NCBI RefSeq assembly: GCF_020400585.1
Contig: NZ_JAINVF010000029.1
Span: forward strand, 1-64,000
DNA from: Streptomyces sp. NK08204
Lineage (GTDB): Bacteria > Actinomycetota > Actinomycetes > Streptomycetales > Streptomycetaceae
DNA length: 64,000 nucleotides
Direction of reading: 5' to 3'
Shown here in pieces: positions 7,980 through 15,575 of this stretch. Numbering within the stretch: the first letter of the stretch is position 1; every line of letters starts with the position of its first letter. Both the position numbers and the translations under genes were made by a program. The notes under the pieces are model-generated. The model worked only from the letters and a program-made list of their open reading frames with translations, ran no database searches and had not been told where the DNA came from.

Positions 7980-9091
7980 ACGGCCCCTCCCGGTCTGAAG
8001 GGGCGTGTCCGCCCGGCACTGAGCCCGCTGCGGATGATGGCGCCGCAGCGCCGCTGCTGCCCCGGCCGGGCGTGCTCGGCGGCCTCGGTCAGCACCTGCT
8101 CGGCCTCGGCCTCGCTCAACTGCCCGGCGGCGACCAGCCCTCCGGCGGTGTAGGCGGCCCGGTTGAGCTTCTCCGAGAAGGCGGCTCCTTCGGGTACGGC
8201 GGCACAGGCGGTCACCTCCACCAGTACGGCGTTCAGGGCACGCCTGGCGGCGGAACCGGCACCCCTGGCCTCGAGGACGGCCTGCCGGGCGCGGGGCGGC
8301 ACCGGCCGGGGCCGGGGCAGCGCGGCGGGCAGATGCCCGGTGCGTTCGAGCTCGCCGGCCAGCCAGGGGGGCAGCGGAGCGGGTTCACGTCCGGCCTCGA
8401 GGGGCTCGTACATGCCCGCCTCGGTGACGGTGCCGGGCGCGACGATGTAGCCGCCGTGTGCCCGTACGTCGACCTGCCAGGCCAGCGAACGGCCGCCGCC
8501 CGAGCCGGTGGAGCACTGCCAGCGCTGCCCGCGGGGGGCCCGGTACCAGACGTGCAGCCCGCCCGACGGCGTACGCACGCGCAGGGTGCCCTCGTCGTCC
8601 GCGGGGCTGTCCGCGCCGCGCAGAGCGGCCAGTACGGCGATCGTGTGGAAGCCGTTGGCGAGCCCGGTCAGATCGACGGCGGCGGGGATGCTGATGCCCG
8701 GCAGCAGCCGGTCCCGTTCGGGCAGTTGGTCCGTGTGGGCGTCGATGTCGATGACGACCAGCCCAGCCGGGCCGCAGGCGACGCCGACGCCGAAGCCGGG
8801 GTTGGCGCCCCACCACTGCTCGATCCTGACCGGGTCGAGGGTGGCGGCCCGAAACCCGTGGCACCAGCGCCCGGCGGACGGGCACGCGCACTCCCGGTAA
8901 CTGTGCCCCGGCTCCCGGCACTCCTCGCAGTTACCCGCGGGCGTCTTGCGCCCGGGCGCCAGCGGGTGCACCGGCCATCCCTGCCCGGCACACCACCGCG
9001 CGGTGGCCAGGGCCCGCCCGGGGACGTGCCGCGCGGGATGCGGCTGCCGTGAGTCGCTGCGCGAAACCCACAGCTCACGCACCATGCGCAT
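7976..9091 (-). CDS. bifunctional DNA primase/polymerase (prim-pol) of plasmid replication
   Basis: A 371-residue archaeo-eukaryotic-type prim-pol. The first 60 residues include a cysteine cluster (GNCEECREPGHSYRECACP) that may bind zinc. The catalytic core has VVIDIDAH (metal-binding DxD) near residue 113 and the GGLHVWY strand further on; the C-terminus is helical. It would synthesise primers, and possibly extend them, at the plasmid origin. It is the first gene of an operon with the SF3 helicase, overlapping it by four bases. The promoter must lie within the iteron-bearing region 9092-9300, suggesting that iteron binding also controls rep expression. The start ATG has a GGTGGGGG ribosome-binding stretch close upstream. 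Confidence 0.87.
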   Translation of the reverse strand: MRMVRELWVSRSDSRQPHPARHVPGRALATARWCAGQGWPVHPLAPGRKTPAGNCEECREPGHSYRECACPSAGRWCHGFRAATLDPVRIEQWWGANPGFGVGVACGPAGLVVIDIDAHTDQLPERDRLLPGISIPAAVDLTGLANGFHTIAVLAALRGADSPADDEGTLRVRTPSGGLHVWYRAPRGQRWQCSTGSGGGRSLAWQVDVRAHGGYIVAPGTVTEAGMYEPLEAGREPAPLPPWLAGELERTGHLPAALPRPRPVPPRARQAVLEARGAGSAARRALNAVLVEVTACAAVPEGAAFSEKLNRAAYTAGGLVAAGQLSEAEAEQVLTEAAEHARPGQQRRCGAIIRSGLSAGRTRPFRPGGAV

Positions 9092-9302
9092 TCCCCCACC
9101 AGCGACCGAAGCGACTCAACGTTTGGGACAGGCTAGCGAACCAGAGGAACTGAAGGGGACACGAGGCGAAGCAAATCAGCTGTGTGTCTCCAGCGATCCA
9201 CGAGCTACTGAAGCGACCTGACCCCAGCGACTGGAGAAGTTTCAGTCGCTGTCTGAGTAGCTCAACGAACCTGCAGGTCAAAGGGTACGCGCAAGCTGAA
9301 AC

Positions 9303-9323
9303 AGCGACTGAAGCGACTCAAGG
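9303..9323 (+). repeat. origin inverted repeat, left arm
   Basis: Begins AGCGACTGAAGCGACTC. It pairs with 9387-9407 at 20 of 21 positions. Confidence 0.8.
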
Positions 9324-9386
9324 CCCCTATATATGACGCGCGCACGCGCACGCGCACACGCGCGCTAATGTCTTCATATACCCGAA

Positions 9387-9407
9387 CCTTGAGTCGCTTC
9401 GGTCGCT
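9387..9407 (-). repeat. origin inverted repeat, right arm
   Basis: Reverse complement begins AGCGACCGAAGCGACTC. A third, direct copy lies at 9101-9121. Confidence 0.8.
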
Positions 9408-9512
9408 AATCGACCCTCATACCCCGTCTGACCTGTGGTTTTCCTCAGCGACCCAAAGCGACCCACGGAACCTTCGGTCGCTGTTTCTCGGTAGCTGTTC
9501 AGTCGCTGCGGC

Positions 9513-9539
9513 CCGTGAGCCCCCTCCGCGGGCTCACGG
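9513..9539. terminator. ten-base perfect hairpin in the rep/par intergenic region
   Basis: CCGTGAGCCC and GGGCTCACGG pair perfectly around a seven-base loop. It could terminate or insulate transcription between the divergent operons, or be a structural element of the origin. Confidence 0.45.
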
Positions 9540-9638
9540 AGGTCCCTTCCGAGCGACTCAGACGCAGCGACTGAAGCAACCCTCGGCCGATGCCCGAACG
9601 GCCCCTGGAGGGCAGGCCGCTCCCCACAACTTTCCCTA

Positions 9639-9677
9639 ACTAACGTGTCTTGGAAGATTTTGATGACCCGCGTTAGT
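9639..9677 (+). promoter_or_regulatory. inverted repeat in the parAB promoter, candidate ParA operator
   Basis: ACTAACG (9639-9645) and CGTTAGT (9671-9677) form a dyad with centres 32 bases apart, immediately before the parA ribosome site. Type Ia ParA proteins with an N-terminal DNA-binding part usually repress their own operon from such sites. Confidence 0.5.
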
Positions 9678-9688
9678 AAGGTAGCCAC

Positions 9689-10951
9689 ATGAGTTCTCCA
9701 GCCACCTCCAGCGACCGCGAGAAGGTCGTCTCCAAGCTGCCGGGTCGGCTCCGGCAGGACCTCAAGGTCAGAGCCGCCCAGCACGGGCTCGACATCCAGA
9801 GCGCAGTCGAGCAGGGCATCACCGCTTGGTGTGCCCTCGCCTCCGTCCGTGAGGCCGTCGACACCTCGGGCGCCGACTCCTTCTCCACCTTCCTCCCTCA
9901 CGGCCAGTGGGACGAGTTCAAACGCACCGCGGCCGACCGGGGTGTCTCCCTGATTCAGGGCCTGGCCCAGTCCGTGAAGCTCTGGCTCGACACCAACCCT
10001 GCCCCGGACGTCGTACGGCCCGCCGTCACCCGGCGCATCATCGTCTGCAACCAGAAGGGCGGGGTCGGAAAGACCGCCATCACCGCGGGGACCGGCGAGG
10101 CGATGGCCGAAGACCCCAACCGGCTCTACCCGGTCCGGGTCGCCAAGCAGCTCGTCGCCGCCCTGCGGGCCGGTGAACAGGCCGATGCCCCGGAACCAGC
10201 CGACAACCCGCTGGACATCGAGAACCTCCCCGGCCTCGGCATGCGCGTCCTGCTGGTCGATTTCGACCCGCAGTGCCACCTGACCAACCAACTGGGCGCC
10301 GCCCCTCTGCCGATGAACGGCGACAGCCTCACCAACCACATGGCGGGTGACCCGAAGGGCGACCTGCGAGACCTGGTCGTCCCCGTCGACGAGGAAACCT
10401 TCAGCGGGCGGTTGCACCTCCTGCCGGGCTGCAACGACGCCTTCCTCCTCGACGTACGCCTGTCCGCCGTGCGGGCCCGGGAAGCCGCGCTGGAGCGCGC
10501 CCTTGCCCCGCTCGAGCCCTATTACGACGTAATCATCGTCGACTGCCCTCCCAGCCTCGGCCTGAGCATGGACGCCGCCGCCTATTACGGCCGGCGCCGC
10601 AACGGCGAGAAGCCGGGCCAGTCCGGCGCCCTCATCGTCGTCCAGGCCGAGGACAGTTCGGCCGACGCCTACGAGCTGCTCACCACCCAGATCGAGGACC
10701 TGCGGGCCGACCTGTCCCTGGAGATCGACTACCTGGGCATCGTCGTCAACCTCTACGACGGCCGCCGTGGTTACATCGCCACCTCCTCCCTGCAGGGCTG
10801 GGTGGACATAAAGGATCCGCGTGTCGTGGGCCTCATCGGCGACCTGAAGGAACAAAAAGAAGCCGTTCGCATGAAGCAGCCCCTCCTCTCCTACGCCCCG
10901 AAGTCCCAGCAGGCCGTGAGCATGCGCGCCCTCGCCCGGGAGATCTCATGA
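9689..10951 (+). CDS. parA: ParA-family partition ATPase with N-terminal DNA-binding region
   Basis: A 420-residue partition ATPase. Residues 1-110 hold two ribbon-helix-helix-like segments (LPGRLRQDLKVRAAQHGLD... and LPHGQWDEFKRTAADRGVS...). Then come the deviant Walker A CNQKGGVGKTA near residue 120, VDFDPQ (A') after an unusual 45-residue insert, and VDCPPSLG (Walker B) near 285. The N-terminal extension marks a type Ia ParA that represses its own promoter and moves plasmid copies by patterning on the nucleoid. The stop overlaps the parB start by four bases. One copy of the ATTACGNCGTAAT palindrome is embedded in the codons for YYDVI just before Walker B. The upstream inverted repeat is a plausible operator. 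Confidence 0.92.
   Translation: MSSPATSSDREKVVSKLPGRLRQDLKVRAAQHGLDIQSAVEQGITAWCALASVREAVDTSGADSFSTFLPHGQWDEFKRTAADRGVSLIQGLAQSVKLWLDTNPAPDVVRPAVTRRIIVCNQKGGVGKTAITAGTGEAMAEDPNRLYPVRVAKQLVAALRAGEQADAPEPADNPLDIENLPGLGMRVLLVDFDPQCHLTNQLGAAPLPMNGDSLTNHMAGDPKGDLRDLVVPVDEETFSGRLHLLPGCNDAFLLDVRLSAVRAREAALERALAPLEPYYDVIIVDCPPSLGLSMDAAAYYGRRRNGEKPGQSGALIVVQAEDSSADAYELLTTQIEDLRADLSLEIDYLGIVVNLYDGRRGYIATSSLQGWVDIKDPRVVGLIGDLKEQKEAVRMKQPLLSYAPKSQQAVSMRALAREIS
10521..10533. promoter_or_regulatory. candidate parS copy 3, inside parA (ATTACGACGTAAT)
   Basis: Same palindrome as copies 1-2, here in coding sequence for the strand preceding Walker B. Confidence 0.6.
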
Positions 10952-12102
10952 CGAAGAAGGCCGACCAGCTGGGCGCCGGCCGTTTCGGAGCCTCGGCCCG
11001 ACCCGTCAGCGCCCGCCGCGCCGCCGTGGCAGCAGCCACCGGAGTCCCCACGGACGGAATCGCCCCGCCCACCGAACTCTCGCCCCACCGCATCAGTCCC
11101 AACCCCGACAACCCCCGTTCCTCGCTCGGTGACCTCACCGGCCTCGCGGGCAGCCTCGCCACCCATGGCCAGAAGCAGGCCATCACGGTCATGAACCGCG
11201 ATGCCTACCTGAAGGCGAACCCCGGCCGCGAGGCCGACCTCGAACCGGACACCTATTACGTCGTAATCGACGGCAGCAGCCGTCTGGCCGCAGCCCGGGA
11301 AGCCGGACTCGCCACCGTCAAGATCATGGTCAGCGACGACCAGGGCAGCACCTCCGAGGAACTCCTCGAGTCCGCCCTGGTCGCCAACATCCACCGCCAG
11401 GACCTCGACGAGCTGGACGAGGCCAGGGCCCTCCAGCGTCTCCTCGCCATCCACGGCAGCCAGACCGCCCTCGCCAAACGCCTCCACCGCTCCCAGGGCT
11501 GGGTCTCCCAGCGTCTGGCCCTGCTCAACCTCACCCCGGAACTCCAGTCCCGCATCGGTACGGAGCCGATCGACCTCCTGCGCGCGGTGGGCAACAAGCC
11601 GGCCGAACAGCAGGCGAACGTCCTGGAGGACCTGAAGGCCGAACGTGCTCGCAAGGACGCCCAGAAGCAGGCGAGGCAACCCGAGCCCAAACAGGACCCT
11701 GAACTCAAGCAGGATCCCGAGCCGCACCGGGCATCCGAGGCCGAGCAGCAGTCGGCATCCGAGGCCGAGCACCATGACGAGTCCGAGCCCCATTACGACG
11801 TAATAGAGGAGACTCCCCCACAGCCCCTCTCTCCCCGCCAGGCACCACCTCCCCCGCAGGAGGCACCTGCGGCACACGAGGCCCCGGTTCCTCGAGAAAG
11901 CCCGGTCCCCGAACCCCGGTGTGTGGAGTCACCGTCCACCGGCAACCCTCCGAAACTCCCCTACGACGACGGTGCCTTCCTCGCCATGCACCTCATCCGC
12001 AAGATGACGGCCACCGAGTTCGACAAGATGCTCCGCATCCTCAACGAGCACCAGCAGCAACGTCTGATCCCCGTCTCCGCCCCTCCAGGCGCCGACAACT
12101 GA
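10948..12102 (+). CDS. parB: ParB-family centromere-binding protein
   Basis: A 384-residue partition protein. The ParB N-terminal CTPase domain (about residues 35-150) shows the conserved GSLATHGQKQAI and the YYVVIDGSSRLAAAREAG box. The central helix-turn-helix (150-220, TALAKRLHRSQGWVSQRLALLNL) would bind the centromere. A long Glu/Pro-rich linker (240-335) leads to a short C-terminal dimerisation-like helix. The start overlaps the parA stop (ATGA). Two copies of the ATTACGNCGTAAT palindrome lie within the gene, at 11255 and 11792. Those and the flanking intergenic copies are the likely binding sites. It differs from the chromosomal ParB system of Streptomyces, whose sites carry GTTTCACGTGAAAC. 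Confidence 0.92.
   Translation: MTKKADQLGAGRFGASARPVSARRAAVAAATGVPTDGIAPPTELSPHRISPNPDNPRSSLGDLTGLAGSLATHGQKQAITVMNRDAYLKANPGREADLEPDTYYVVIDGSSRLAAAREAGLATVKIMVSDDQGSTSEELLESALVANIHRQDLDELDEARALQRLLAIHGSQTALAKRLHRSQGWVSQRLALLNLTPELQSRIGTEPIDLLRAVGNKPAEQQANVLEDLKAERARKDAQKQARQPEPKQDPELKQDPEPHRASEAEQQSASEAEHHDESEPHYDVIEETPPQPLSPRQAPPPPQEAPAAHEAPVPRESPVPEPRCVESPSTGNPPKLPYDDGAFLAMHLIRKMTATEFDKMLRILNEHQQQRLIPVSAPPGADN
11255..11267. promoter_or_regulatory. candidate parS copy 4, inside parB (ATTACGTCGTAAT)
   Basis: In frame it encodes part of YYVVID of the ParB N-terminal domain, so the centromere site and a conserved protein motif are superimposed. Confidence 0.6.
11792..11804. promoter_or_regulatory. 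candidate parS copy 5, inside parB (ATTACGACGTAAT)
   Basis: Lies in the low-complexity linker part of parB (HYDVIE), where the protein sequence is under little constraint. Confidence 0.6.
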
Positions 12103-12110
12103 ACACCCGG

Positions 12111-12148
12111 CACATGGGCCCCTGTCAGCAATGACAGGGGCCCATGTG
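12111..12148 (+). terminator. strong hairpin terminator of the parAB operon
   Basis: CACATGGGCCCCTGTCA is followed by GCAA and its perfect 17-base complement. It starts nine bases after the parB stop. There is no T-tract. Confidence 0.8.
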
Positions 12149-12740
12149 CGTGGGTCTCCGTGCTTGCCAACCCTGCCCTACCGAGCTACGTGGCTGATGC
12201 CGTCCCTGGTTGCCGGAAACACACGCGCGCCTGATCGTCCGGCATCCCCGCCGTCGTGGCGGGCTTTCGTCGGCTGATGTCAAAGGGGGCCGGAACAGGG
12301 TGACTCCACGCTTGACGAAGCCCGGGCAGTGCCCAACTGCCCATGCCCAGCCGCCCCTTCCCCGCACCCAGCAACGGCGTGTTTCCACAGCAAGAGAGGG
12401 CGCCGCCCCCAAACCCCTTCTGACCTGCGAAAACGCTCCCTCCTGCCAAGATCTGAGGAACTGCCAGGCAGTTCCTCCAGCAGCACAGGGGGTTCCTGGG
12501 AACTGGGCACCACGACTACAGGAACGTGGTAAATGGACTTCACGTTCATCAAGGAGGTTCCCTTGAACCGCCTTTGTACGGGTTCACTCGAGCACTCCTC
12601 GAGGGCGGCTGGAGAGGTTCAGCGACACGGTTTGCCAGGCAGGGTTCATCGACTTCCTGTTCATGTACGTTAAGTTCATCAGGTCGGCCTGCGAGGGCCG
12701 TCTTCATGAACGCACCAGCAACCAGGCACGGAGGCCCCTG
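12149..12740. other. non-coding leader region before the RepL-like gene
   Basis: Nearly 600 bases have no convincing gene. They contain short GC hairpins and GTTCAT words at 12544, 12644, 12659 and 12674. The last three are direct repeats spaced exactly 15 bases apart, suggesting a binding array for the winged-helix protein encoded downstream. Confidence 0.5.
12644..12680 (+). repeat. three GTTCAT direct repeats at 15-base spacing
   Basis: GTTCATC, GTTCATG and GTTCATC begin at 12644, 12659 and 12674. They overlap the longest possible reading of the next gene, which argues for a later start there. Confidence 0.45.
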
Positions 12741-13193
12741 TTGGGAACAGCGCGCAGACTGCTGGACGCCGACACCGGTGAGCTGGTCCCTTATGCGCCG
12801 TACGCCTTCTCCGGAAGGCACACTCAGGTCGACAAGGCCCGTGTGGAGGCCATCACCGAGAGCAAGGCCTTCACACCCAGCCAGAAGTTCCTCGTTCTGT
12901 GGTGGATCGGCGTATCCCCGGAAGGTATGGAGCCACTCAAGGCCACCGGCGCGGACATCGCCAAGCGGGTCGGCATGTCCACCGACGCGGTAGGGAAGAT
13001 CAACCGGAAGCTGGCCAAGCACCGCATCCTCATCGTGCGCGGCCGTATCGGTAACTACAACTTCTACCGGATCAGCCCTTACATTGCCTTCCACGGAACG
13101 GGAATCGAGCAACGGGAAGCCATCAAGACCTGCAACCCGCCGGACATCCCCGGATTCGACGAGACAACCCCGGCCAGGTGGGAGGCCAAGTGA
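12741..13193 (+). CDS. RepL-like winged-helix plasmid protein
   Basis: About 150 residues. A winged-helix fold is suggested by FTPSQKFLVLWWIGVSP, then ATGADIAKRVGMSTDAVGKINRKLAKHRIL and a wing IGNYNFYRISPYIAF. The overall look is that of RepL-type replication initiators and MarR-like regulators on actinomycete plasmids. The start is set at TTG because ACGGAGG lies seven bases upstream; a reading from ATG 12663 would add 26 residues but overlaps the GTTCAT repeats and lacks a ribosome site. The stop overlaps the next gene (GTGA), so the two small DNA-binding proteins are coupled. It could be an accessory initiator or a copy-number regulator; the primary replication pair is more likely the prim-pol and helicase. 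Confidence 0.65.
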   Translation: MGTARRLLDADTGELVPYAPYAFSGRHTQVDKARVEAITESKAFTPSQKFLVLWWIGVSPEGMEPLKATGADIAKRVGMSTDAVGKINRKLAKHRILIVRGRIGNYNFYRISPYIAFHGTGIEQREAIKTCNPPDIPGFDETTPARWEAK

Positions 13194-13498
13194 ACAACAC
13201 CAAGGACATGACCCTCCGCCTGCTGGAGCACACGGCCGGTCTGCCCGCGAACCAGCGACTGATCGTGATGCTCTACGCCGCGCACCCCACCGACCGGGCC
13301 GGCACCGTCAGCAAGACGGCCGCCGAGCTGGCCGAGGTGCTCGGTATGTCGCCCACGGTGTTCTCCCGCACCCGCCGCCAGGTCGTCGAGGCCGGCTGGC
13401 TGGAGGAGTCCGAGCGCCTGGGCCACATCCGCTACTACCGCCTGAGCCCCAAGGCCACCGGTGAGGAGGTCGTCGTACCCCTGCGCCGAGCCACCTGA
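13190..13498 (+). CDS. small winged-helix DNA-binding protein
   Basis: A 102-residue protein with a MarR/GntR-like winged helix: LPANQRLIVMLYAAHP, AAELAEVLGMSPTVFSRTRRQVVEAGWLEE (recognition helix) and the wing LGHIRYYRLSP. The start is GTG overlapping the upstream stop, with GGGAGG five bases before it. The HTH arrangement parallels the preceding gene, so both may come from an old duplication and may act as a pair on the plasmid. The target is unknown; replication control or conjugal-transfer control are the obvious options from context. Confidence 0.7.
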   Translation: MNNTKDMTLRLLEHTAGLPANQRLIVMLYAAHPTDRAGTVSKTAAELAEVLGMSPTVFSRTRRQVVEAGWLEESERLGHIRYYRLSPKATGEEVVVPLRRAT

Positions 13499-13597
13499 GC
13501 CGACCTGACGGTCCTGGCTGATGAACATCAGGTCAATCAGCCACGACCGTCAGGACGCCTCGTCTGCTCTCACGTCCATCGCTCCGCGCTGCCCCCT

Positions 13598-13610
13598 ATT
13601 ACGCCGTAAT
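13598..13610. promoter_or_regulatory. candidate parS copy 6 (ATTACGCCGTAAT)
   Basis: Intergenic, within a longer dyad CCCCCTATTACG / CGTAATAGGGGG that extends the palindrome to 25 bases. Confidence 0.7.
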
Positions 13611-13635
13611 AGGGGGCAGCGCCGTCCCCGGAGCC

Positions 13636-13648
13636 ATTACGGCGTAAT
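13636..13648. promoter_or_regulatory. candidate parS copy 7 (ATTACGGCGTAAT)
   Basis: 38 bases from copy 6, upstream of the second DUF6009-like gene. Confidence 0.65.
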
Positions 13649-13762
13649 AGGGGAGAGGCTGCCCGACGCCGCCGCACCGGTCTTCCGCATCACCAGCCCC
13701 CGCCGTACGGCTCGCGTACTATCCGGGCACGGGCTGCTGGGCGACGGCGACGAGGAATCGGC

Positions 13763-14146
13763 ATGAGTTCTCTCATCACTGACGACGAGATCAGTCACGA
13801 AACCGAGCTGGTGTGGCTCGAGGACGTCAGCGAGTTCGACTACGTACGGCAGCGCCTGGACCGCCTTCCCACGCGTCGCGGCAAGCCGCCGTACCACGGC
13901 GCCGTCCGGGTCGTCGGGTACGCCCTCCTCGGTCCGCAAGCCAAGCCCTCACGCGCCTCGGGGACGTTCCGCCGCCGCGTCTTCTGGCTCCAGCCGCACG
14001 ACCGCCCCCTCGACCCAGACGGGCTCTACGCCACCGGAGCCCCCGCGGAGGCGGTCGACCCGAGCACCCTCGCCCCCGGCAGCAGGGGCCGCAAGACCGA
14101 GCGTTCCGAGGGCGGCCCCCTGTCCTCGGTCAAACTCCCCGGCTGA
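13763..14146 (+). CDS. small plasmid-type protein, DUF6009-like (copy 2)
   Basis: A 127-residue paralogue of the gene at 6022-6417, roughly 65-70 percent identical by eye, read in the opposite direction. Conserved blocks are ETELVWLEDV, DYVRQRLDRLPTRRGKPPYH, SGTFRRRVFW and YATGAPAEAVDPSTLAPGS. The start has GAGGAA upstream. Function unknown. It lies between candidate centromere copies 7 and 8, as copy 1 lies beside copies 1 and 2, so both ends of the module have the same gene-plus-site arrangement. That association suggests a role in plasmid segregation, replication control or incompatibility, but nothing in the sequence proves it. Confidence 0.75.
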   Translation: MSSLITDDEISHETELVWLEDVSEFDYVRQRLDRLPTRRGKPPYHGAVRVVGYALLGPQAKPSRASGTFRRRVFWLQPHDRPLDPDGLYATGAPAEAVDPSTLAPGSRGRKTERSEGGPLSSVKLPG

Positions 14147-14235
14147 ACCTCCAGGAAGACATGAGGCCGCTTCGAGCCGCCGAGCCGAGCATGAGGCCAA
14201 GGGAACCCCGCGCCGCCGGCCCGGCCGGCCCGTCC

Positions 14236-14248
14236 ATTACGCCGTAAT
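14236..14248. promoter_or_regulatory. candidate parS copy 8 (ATTACGCCGTAAT)
   Basis: Last copy, within the extended dyad CGTCCATTACG / CGTAATGGACG. It marks the right edge of the module. Confidence 0.7.
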
Positions 14249-14477
14249 GGACGGGCCGACGTACCGCGGCACGTGCGACGGCAGATGGGGGAGAGGGTGG
14301 GGGAGAGGGGAGCAGATTGCGATGCCGGATCTGCCGCGGAACGTCCCCGGAATTCCTCCCCTGTTGCGGGGAGGCCGCAACAGGACCCAGGCCTCCACGG
14401 ACGGGTCACACGTCATGGCTGCCGCTGACACCACCGACCTGCCGCGCGTGGCGGGCACGGACAAGGGGAGGAATCGC

Positions 14478-15575
14478 ATGGGAACGGTCGTGCTGGCGGT
14501 CGAGGTGGTCCGCGACGGTACCGGCGTCCTCGACGTGTCCTGGCAGTCGGCAGGCGCAGGCCCGGTGGAACTGGCGGTAGGGCCGACACCCGAGTCGATC
14601 GACCATGAGCATCCGGTGGCCCGCGTCGACGGCGCGACGCGGGTGTCGTTGCCCGAGCTGGGGCCCGGTCGGCACTACGTGTCCGTCGCGCCGGTCGACG
14701 GAGGAACCGCGGTGCTCGCCGCCGAGCGGGTGGTGCCGCTGGAGGGCGCGAGCAACTTCCGCGACCTGGGCGGTTATCGCACGAAGGACGGCGGCCGTGT
14801 CCGCTGGGGCCTGGTCTTCCGCGCGGACGCGCCCGACCAGTTGACCGCCGCCGACGTCGCCGCGGTCGGCCGGCTCGGCCTTCGGGTGGCGTACGACCTG
14901 CGCACCGACGACGAACGCGCCAAGGCGCCCTCCGCACTGCCCGCCGAGGTCCGGCGCGAACTGCTCGCCATCGGCGGCGACGCCTCACGCGCGAACCCGC
15001 TCGGCGACCTGTTCCGCAGCGGCCGGTTCGACGCCGTCCCGGACGACTTTCTGCACCGGGTCTACCTGGACATGGGGGAGCAGGACGCGCTCGTCTTCGG
15101 CCGGGTCCTCACCGGGCTCGCCGTGCCGGACGGCGCACCCGCGCTGATCCACTGCACCGCGGGCAAGGACCGCACCGGTCTGGCGGCTGCGCTGTTGCTG
15201 TCGGTGCTCGGCGTGGACGACGCGACGGTGCTGGACGACTACACGCTGAGCAGGCTCTACTTCACCGAACAGCGCATGGCCCGGCTGTTGCCCAGGCTCG
15301 CCGAGATGGGCCTGCCTCCCGAGCGCTACCACACGGTGTTCGGCGCGCCTCGTCATGCGATGGAGACCACGCTGGCCAAGTTGCGCGGGCGCTACGGATC
15401 GGTGGAGAACTATCTGATCGGACGCGCCGGCGTGGCGCCCCGGACGATCGCGGCGCTGCGGGCGCGGCTCGTGGTGCCGGCGAACGCGTCGGGGCGCGGC
15501 GAGTGCGCCGCGCCCCAAGACGATGGTCAGGCGACGACGCCCCGTCAGACGCGGGCCGCCCAGTCGATCCGGTAG
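14478..15575 (+). CDS. tyrosine-type protein phosphatase (dual-specificity, IphP-like)
   Basis: A 365-residue cytoplasmic phosphatase. Residues 1-95 form a beta-rich N-terminal part of unknown role. The catalytic domain begins at EGASNFRDLGGYRT and has the phosphate-binding loop HCTAGKDRTG (C-x5-R) near residue 232. This is typical of the bacterial Tyr_phosphatase3/IphP group acting on phosphotyrosine or phosphoinositides. The start was chosen for its AGGGGAGG ribosome site seven bases upstream; the frame is open back to 14247 without one. The last 40 residues are low-complexity. No kinase partner lies nearby, and the gene stands alone between the plasmid module and a convergent proline dehydrogenase. 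Confidence 0.85.
   Translation: MGTVVLAVEVVRDGTGVLDVSWQSAGAGPVELAVGPTPESIDHEHPVARVDGATRVSLPELGPGRHYVSVAPVDGGTAVLAAERVVPLEGASNFRDLGGYRTKDGGRVRWGLVFRADAPDQLTAADVAAVGRLGLRVAYDLRTDDERAKAPSALPAEVRRELLAIGGDASRANPLGDLFRSGRFDAVPDDFLHRVYLDMGEQDALVFGRVLTGLAVPDGAPALIHCTAGKDRTGLAAALLLSVLGVDDATVLDDYTLSRLYFTEQRMARLLPRLAEMGLPPERYHTVFGAPRHAMETTLAKLRGRYGSVENYLIGRAGVAPRTIAALRARLVVPANASGRGECAAPQDDGQATTPRQTRAAQSIR

Larger units (their letters stand above)
9092..9688. other. candidate replication origin: iterons around an AT/alternating-CG core
   Basis: This 600-base non-coding stretch lies between the divergent rep and par operons. It carries more than ten copies of AGCGAC or its complement, often paired as AGCGACYGAAGCGACTCA (9101, 9303, 9387 complement; partial pairs near 9211, 9243, 9447, 9472, 9501, 9551). 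Two 21-base copies, 9303-9323 and 9387-9407, are inverted relative to each other with a single mismatch. They flank a core containing CTATATATG, a run of alternating CG/CA and TCTTCATATAC. Iterons beside an easily melted tract and next to replication genes are the classical structure of a plasmid origin. It may also hold both operon promoters. Confidence 0.7.
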
